A stretch of DNA of 7,606 bases, taken from contig CP070840.1 in the NCBI GenBank assembly GCA_020342025.1, forward strand, positions 2,021,010 to 2,028,615, given 5' to 3'. The stretch comes from Deltaproteobacteria bacterium. GTDB lineage: Bacteria; Desulfobacterota; DSM-4660; Desulfatiglandales; HGW-15. Below are positions 6,296 to 7,606 of this stretch, one piece after another. Under the pieces are notes generated by a model. That model was not told the origin of the DNA, ran no database searches, and saw only the letters and a list, made by a program, of their open reading frames with translations. The position numbers were made by a program, and so were the translations under genes. Numbering within the stretch: position 1 is the first letter of the stretch; each line of letters starts with the position of its first letter.

Positions 6296-7312
6296 CTACT
6301 CCAGACTAAATAACTTTATGGCATTTTTTGACAGAACTTTCTCCTTTTCTTCGTTAGAAAATCCCACCTTATCTAAAGTCTCTAGATTTCCCTCCACTGT
6401 CCCCGAAGCCCTGTGGGGATAGTCGGTCCCAAAGAGCAGATGATCAACGCCCATATACTCATAGGCGCACCTTATGGCTGGGACATGCATGGAAAGGGTA
6501 TCCACATAGACGTGATCTTTATAGGCTATTGAAGGAGGCAGTGAACAGTCGACACAAATTTCTTTGGAGTAACGTTTAAAAGCGGTATCGATGCGCCCCA
6601 TCATATAGGGCGCCATGCCCCCCAGATGAGAATGAACAACCTTCAAGCCGGGCAATTTTTCGAAAAAGCCTTGTAAGAGCATGAGCGTGAGAGCCATGGT
6701 GGTGTCCAATGTGAAACCATAGAGTTGAAGGGGCAGTCCTGCCTTTTGCATGGCCTCTGTTGTGAGCGGCCTGAAAGAGGGATGGATCTTGACGGGCAGC
6801 CCATACTCGGCCGCCTTTTCAAAGACCGGGTAAAACTTTGGTTCCGTGACCATTTCCCCCTCGATACTGGAATACATTTGGAAACCCTTTGCCCCTAGCT
6901 TCTTGTAGGCTCTCTCCATTTCTCTCAAGGCCTCATCAATATCTCTAGGGGGAAGTGTGGCCAGGAAATAGAAGCGCCCTTTGTGTTCCTCGCAAATCTC
7001 TGCGAAGATGTCGTTGATCTTTTGTGCCCACTCGATACTCTCTTTCACGGGAAGCTCAGCAACGCCTGGGCAGGTATGAGAGAGGACCTGGATATCAATC
7101 CCCGCCTCGTCCAGGTCCGCTACTCTTGCCTTTATATCAAAATCCCCCGCCATATCCACGTGACTGGGCGTTGAGGTGCCGATTTTGGCCACGCCTGAGG
7201 TGGGGCTTGTCCACTCAAACTGGGGCGCTTCGGTCCTCTGAGATAGATAGTCCAGCCATGGTTTCGAGTAAAAATGATTATGGATGTCAATAATCTTCAC
7301 TCCGTTTCTCAT
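6296..7312 (-). CDS. Metal-dependent amidohydrolase family protein (amidohydrolase_2, ACMSD-like)
   Basis: A 338-residue cytoplasmic TIM-barrel enzyme. Metal and catalytic residues are in the expected order: H11 and H13 in DIHNH after strand 1; H177 in KIHPSF; H229 in HSHLGG; D297 in FGTDYPH. This pattern defines the amidohydrolase_2 family, which includes aminocarboxymuconate-semialdehyde decarboxylase, gamma-resorcylate and other hydroxybenzoate decarboxylases, and some lactone or amide hydrolases. No carboxylated lysine is needed in this group. The ATG at 7312 has AGGAG 6 bases upstream. It lies 35 bases after the acyl-CoA dehydrogenase gene and 69 before the binding-protein gene, so it is probably co-transcribed and acts on the transported compound or a derivative. 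Whether it decarboxylates or hydrolyses is not decidable from the sequence alone. Confidence 0.88.
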   Translation of the reverse strand: MRNGVKIIDIHNHFYSKPWLDYLSQRTEAPQFEWTSPTSGVAKIGTSTPSHVDMAGDFDIKARVADLDEAGIDIQVLSHTCPGVAELPVKESIEWAQKINDIFAEICEEHKGRFYFLATLPPRDIDEALREMERAYKKLGAKGFQMYSSIEGEMVTEPKFYPVFEKAAEYGLPVKIHPSFRPLTTEAMQKAGLPLQLYGFTLDTTMALTLMLLQGFFEKLPGLKVVHSHLGGMAPYMMGRIDTAFKRYSKEICVDCSLPPSIAYKDHVYVDTLSMHVPAIRCAYEYMGVDHLLFGTDYPHRASGTVEGNLETLDKVGFSNEEKEKVLSKNAIKLFSLE

Positions 7313-7347
7313 GATATGCTCCTTTCATCCAGCTCCTCGATTTTCGC

Positions 7348-7606
7348 CTATTTGAACAGATGCCTGGCAATGAGTAGCTTCTGGATTTCTTCTGTGCCTT
7401 CCTCAAAGTGATAGGAACGTGCATCCCGGAAGTGCCGCTCCATTGGATAAGCGCGTGTATAGCCAATACCTCCATGGATTCGAAGCGCCATCTCCGAAAC
7501 CCGGGTGACCACTTGTTCTGCAAAGAGTTTCGCCATGGCGGCTTCCATGACGATATCCTGCCCCTGATCGAACTTCCACGCGGCCTCGTAAGCAAGAAGC
7601 CTTGCA
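7348..7606 (-). CDS. Acyl-CoA dehydrogenase, C-terminal part (5' end missing)
   Basis: The last 85 residues of a flavin-dependent acyl-CoA dehydrogenase, continuing beyond the right edge. A full protein is about 380 residues, so roughly three quarters is missing. The fragment is the C-terminal helical domain: RLLAYEAAW at 2-10, AAMAKLFA at 22-29, RIHGGIGYT at 42-50, ERHFRDAR at 56-63 and EEGTEEIQ at 68-75. E69, directly before GT, corresponds to the catalytic base (E376 of medium-chain acyl-CoA dehydrogenase), so the enzyme looks active. It forms an alpha,beta-double bond in an acyl-CoA and hands electrons to electron-transfer flavoprotein. Chain length or ring specificity cannot be judged from this part. 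The stop (7348-7350) lies 35 bases before the amidohydrolase start, suggesting one transcript. An ATG at 7548 is internal, not a start. Confidence 0.93.
   Translation of the reverse strand, partial: ARLLAYEAAWKFDQGQDIVMEAAMAKLFAEQVVTRVSEMALRIHGGIGYTRAYPMERHFRDARSYHFEEGTEEIQKLLIARHLFK

Noticed and set aside
5303..6313. 336-codon open frame on the plus strand opposite the binding-protein gene
   Set aside because: It is the antisense shadow of a well-supported gene with clear family motifs and a strong ribosome binding site; its own translation shows no domain, and is rich in Cys, His and Pro as expected of a shadow frame.

Overview
The window reads almost entirely on the minus strand and looks like one catabolic and transport gene cluster from an anaerobic bacterium of the Desulfobacterota (deltaproteobacterial) type. 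That placement is an inference from the gene set (acyl-CoA dehydrogenase, amidohydrolase of the ACMSD/hydroxybenzoate-decarboxylase superfamily, Liv-type ABC transporter, stand-alone PEP-utilising enzyme) and from the moderate base composition; no phylogenetic marker is present.

Layout in the direction of transcription (right to left): the C-terminal end of an acyl-CoA dehydrogenase (7348-7605, cut by the window edge); a metal-dependent amidohydrolase (6296-7312); a Tat-exported periplasmic substrate-binding protein (4937-6226); the ATPases LivG (4056-4781) and LivF (3349-4056); the permeases LivH (2403-3266) and LivM (1456-2394); a 209-base gap; and the first 413 codons of a PEP-utilising enzyme resembling the alpha subunit of phenylphosphate synthase (1-1240, cut by the left edge). 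The first seven genes are closely spaced (1-base overlap up to 155 bases), consistent with an operon. The PEP-enzyme gene sits behind a longer AT-rich leader and may have its own promoter.

Working model (inference): the binding protein and LivGFHM import a small organic acid, amide or aromatic compound. The flanking enzymes (amidohydrolase, acyl-CoA dehydrogenase and possibly an ATP- or PEP-driven phosphotransfer enzyme) act on it inside the cell. The substrate cannot be read from the sequence; branched-chain amino acids are the default family annotation but are not supported by the neighbours.

The non-coding parts hold a strong 10-bp (extendable) stem-loop just after the binding-protein gene, an 8-base imperfect tandem repeat that abuts the livM stop codon, a 9-base triple repeat between livF and livH, and a weak sigma-54-like site upstream of the PEP-enzyme gene. 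Two ABC ATPase motifs depart from the textbook consensus (LivG signature, LivF Walker A). No RNA gene, CRISPR array, insertion sequence or phage feature was seen, and no plus-strand gene is credible.
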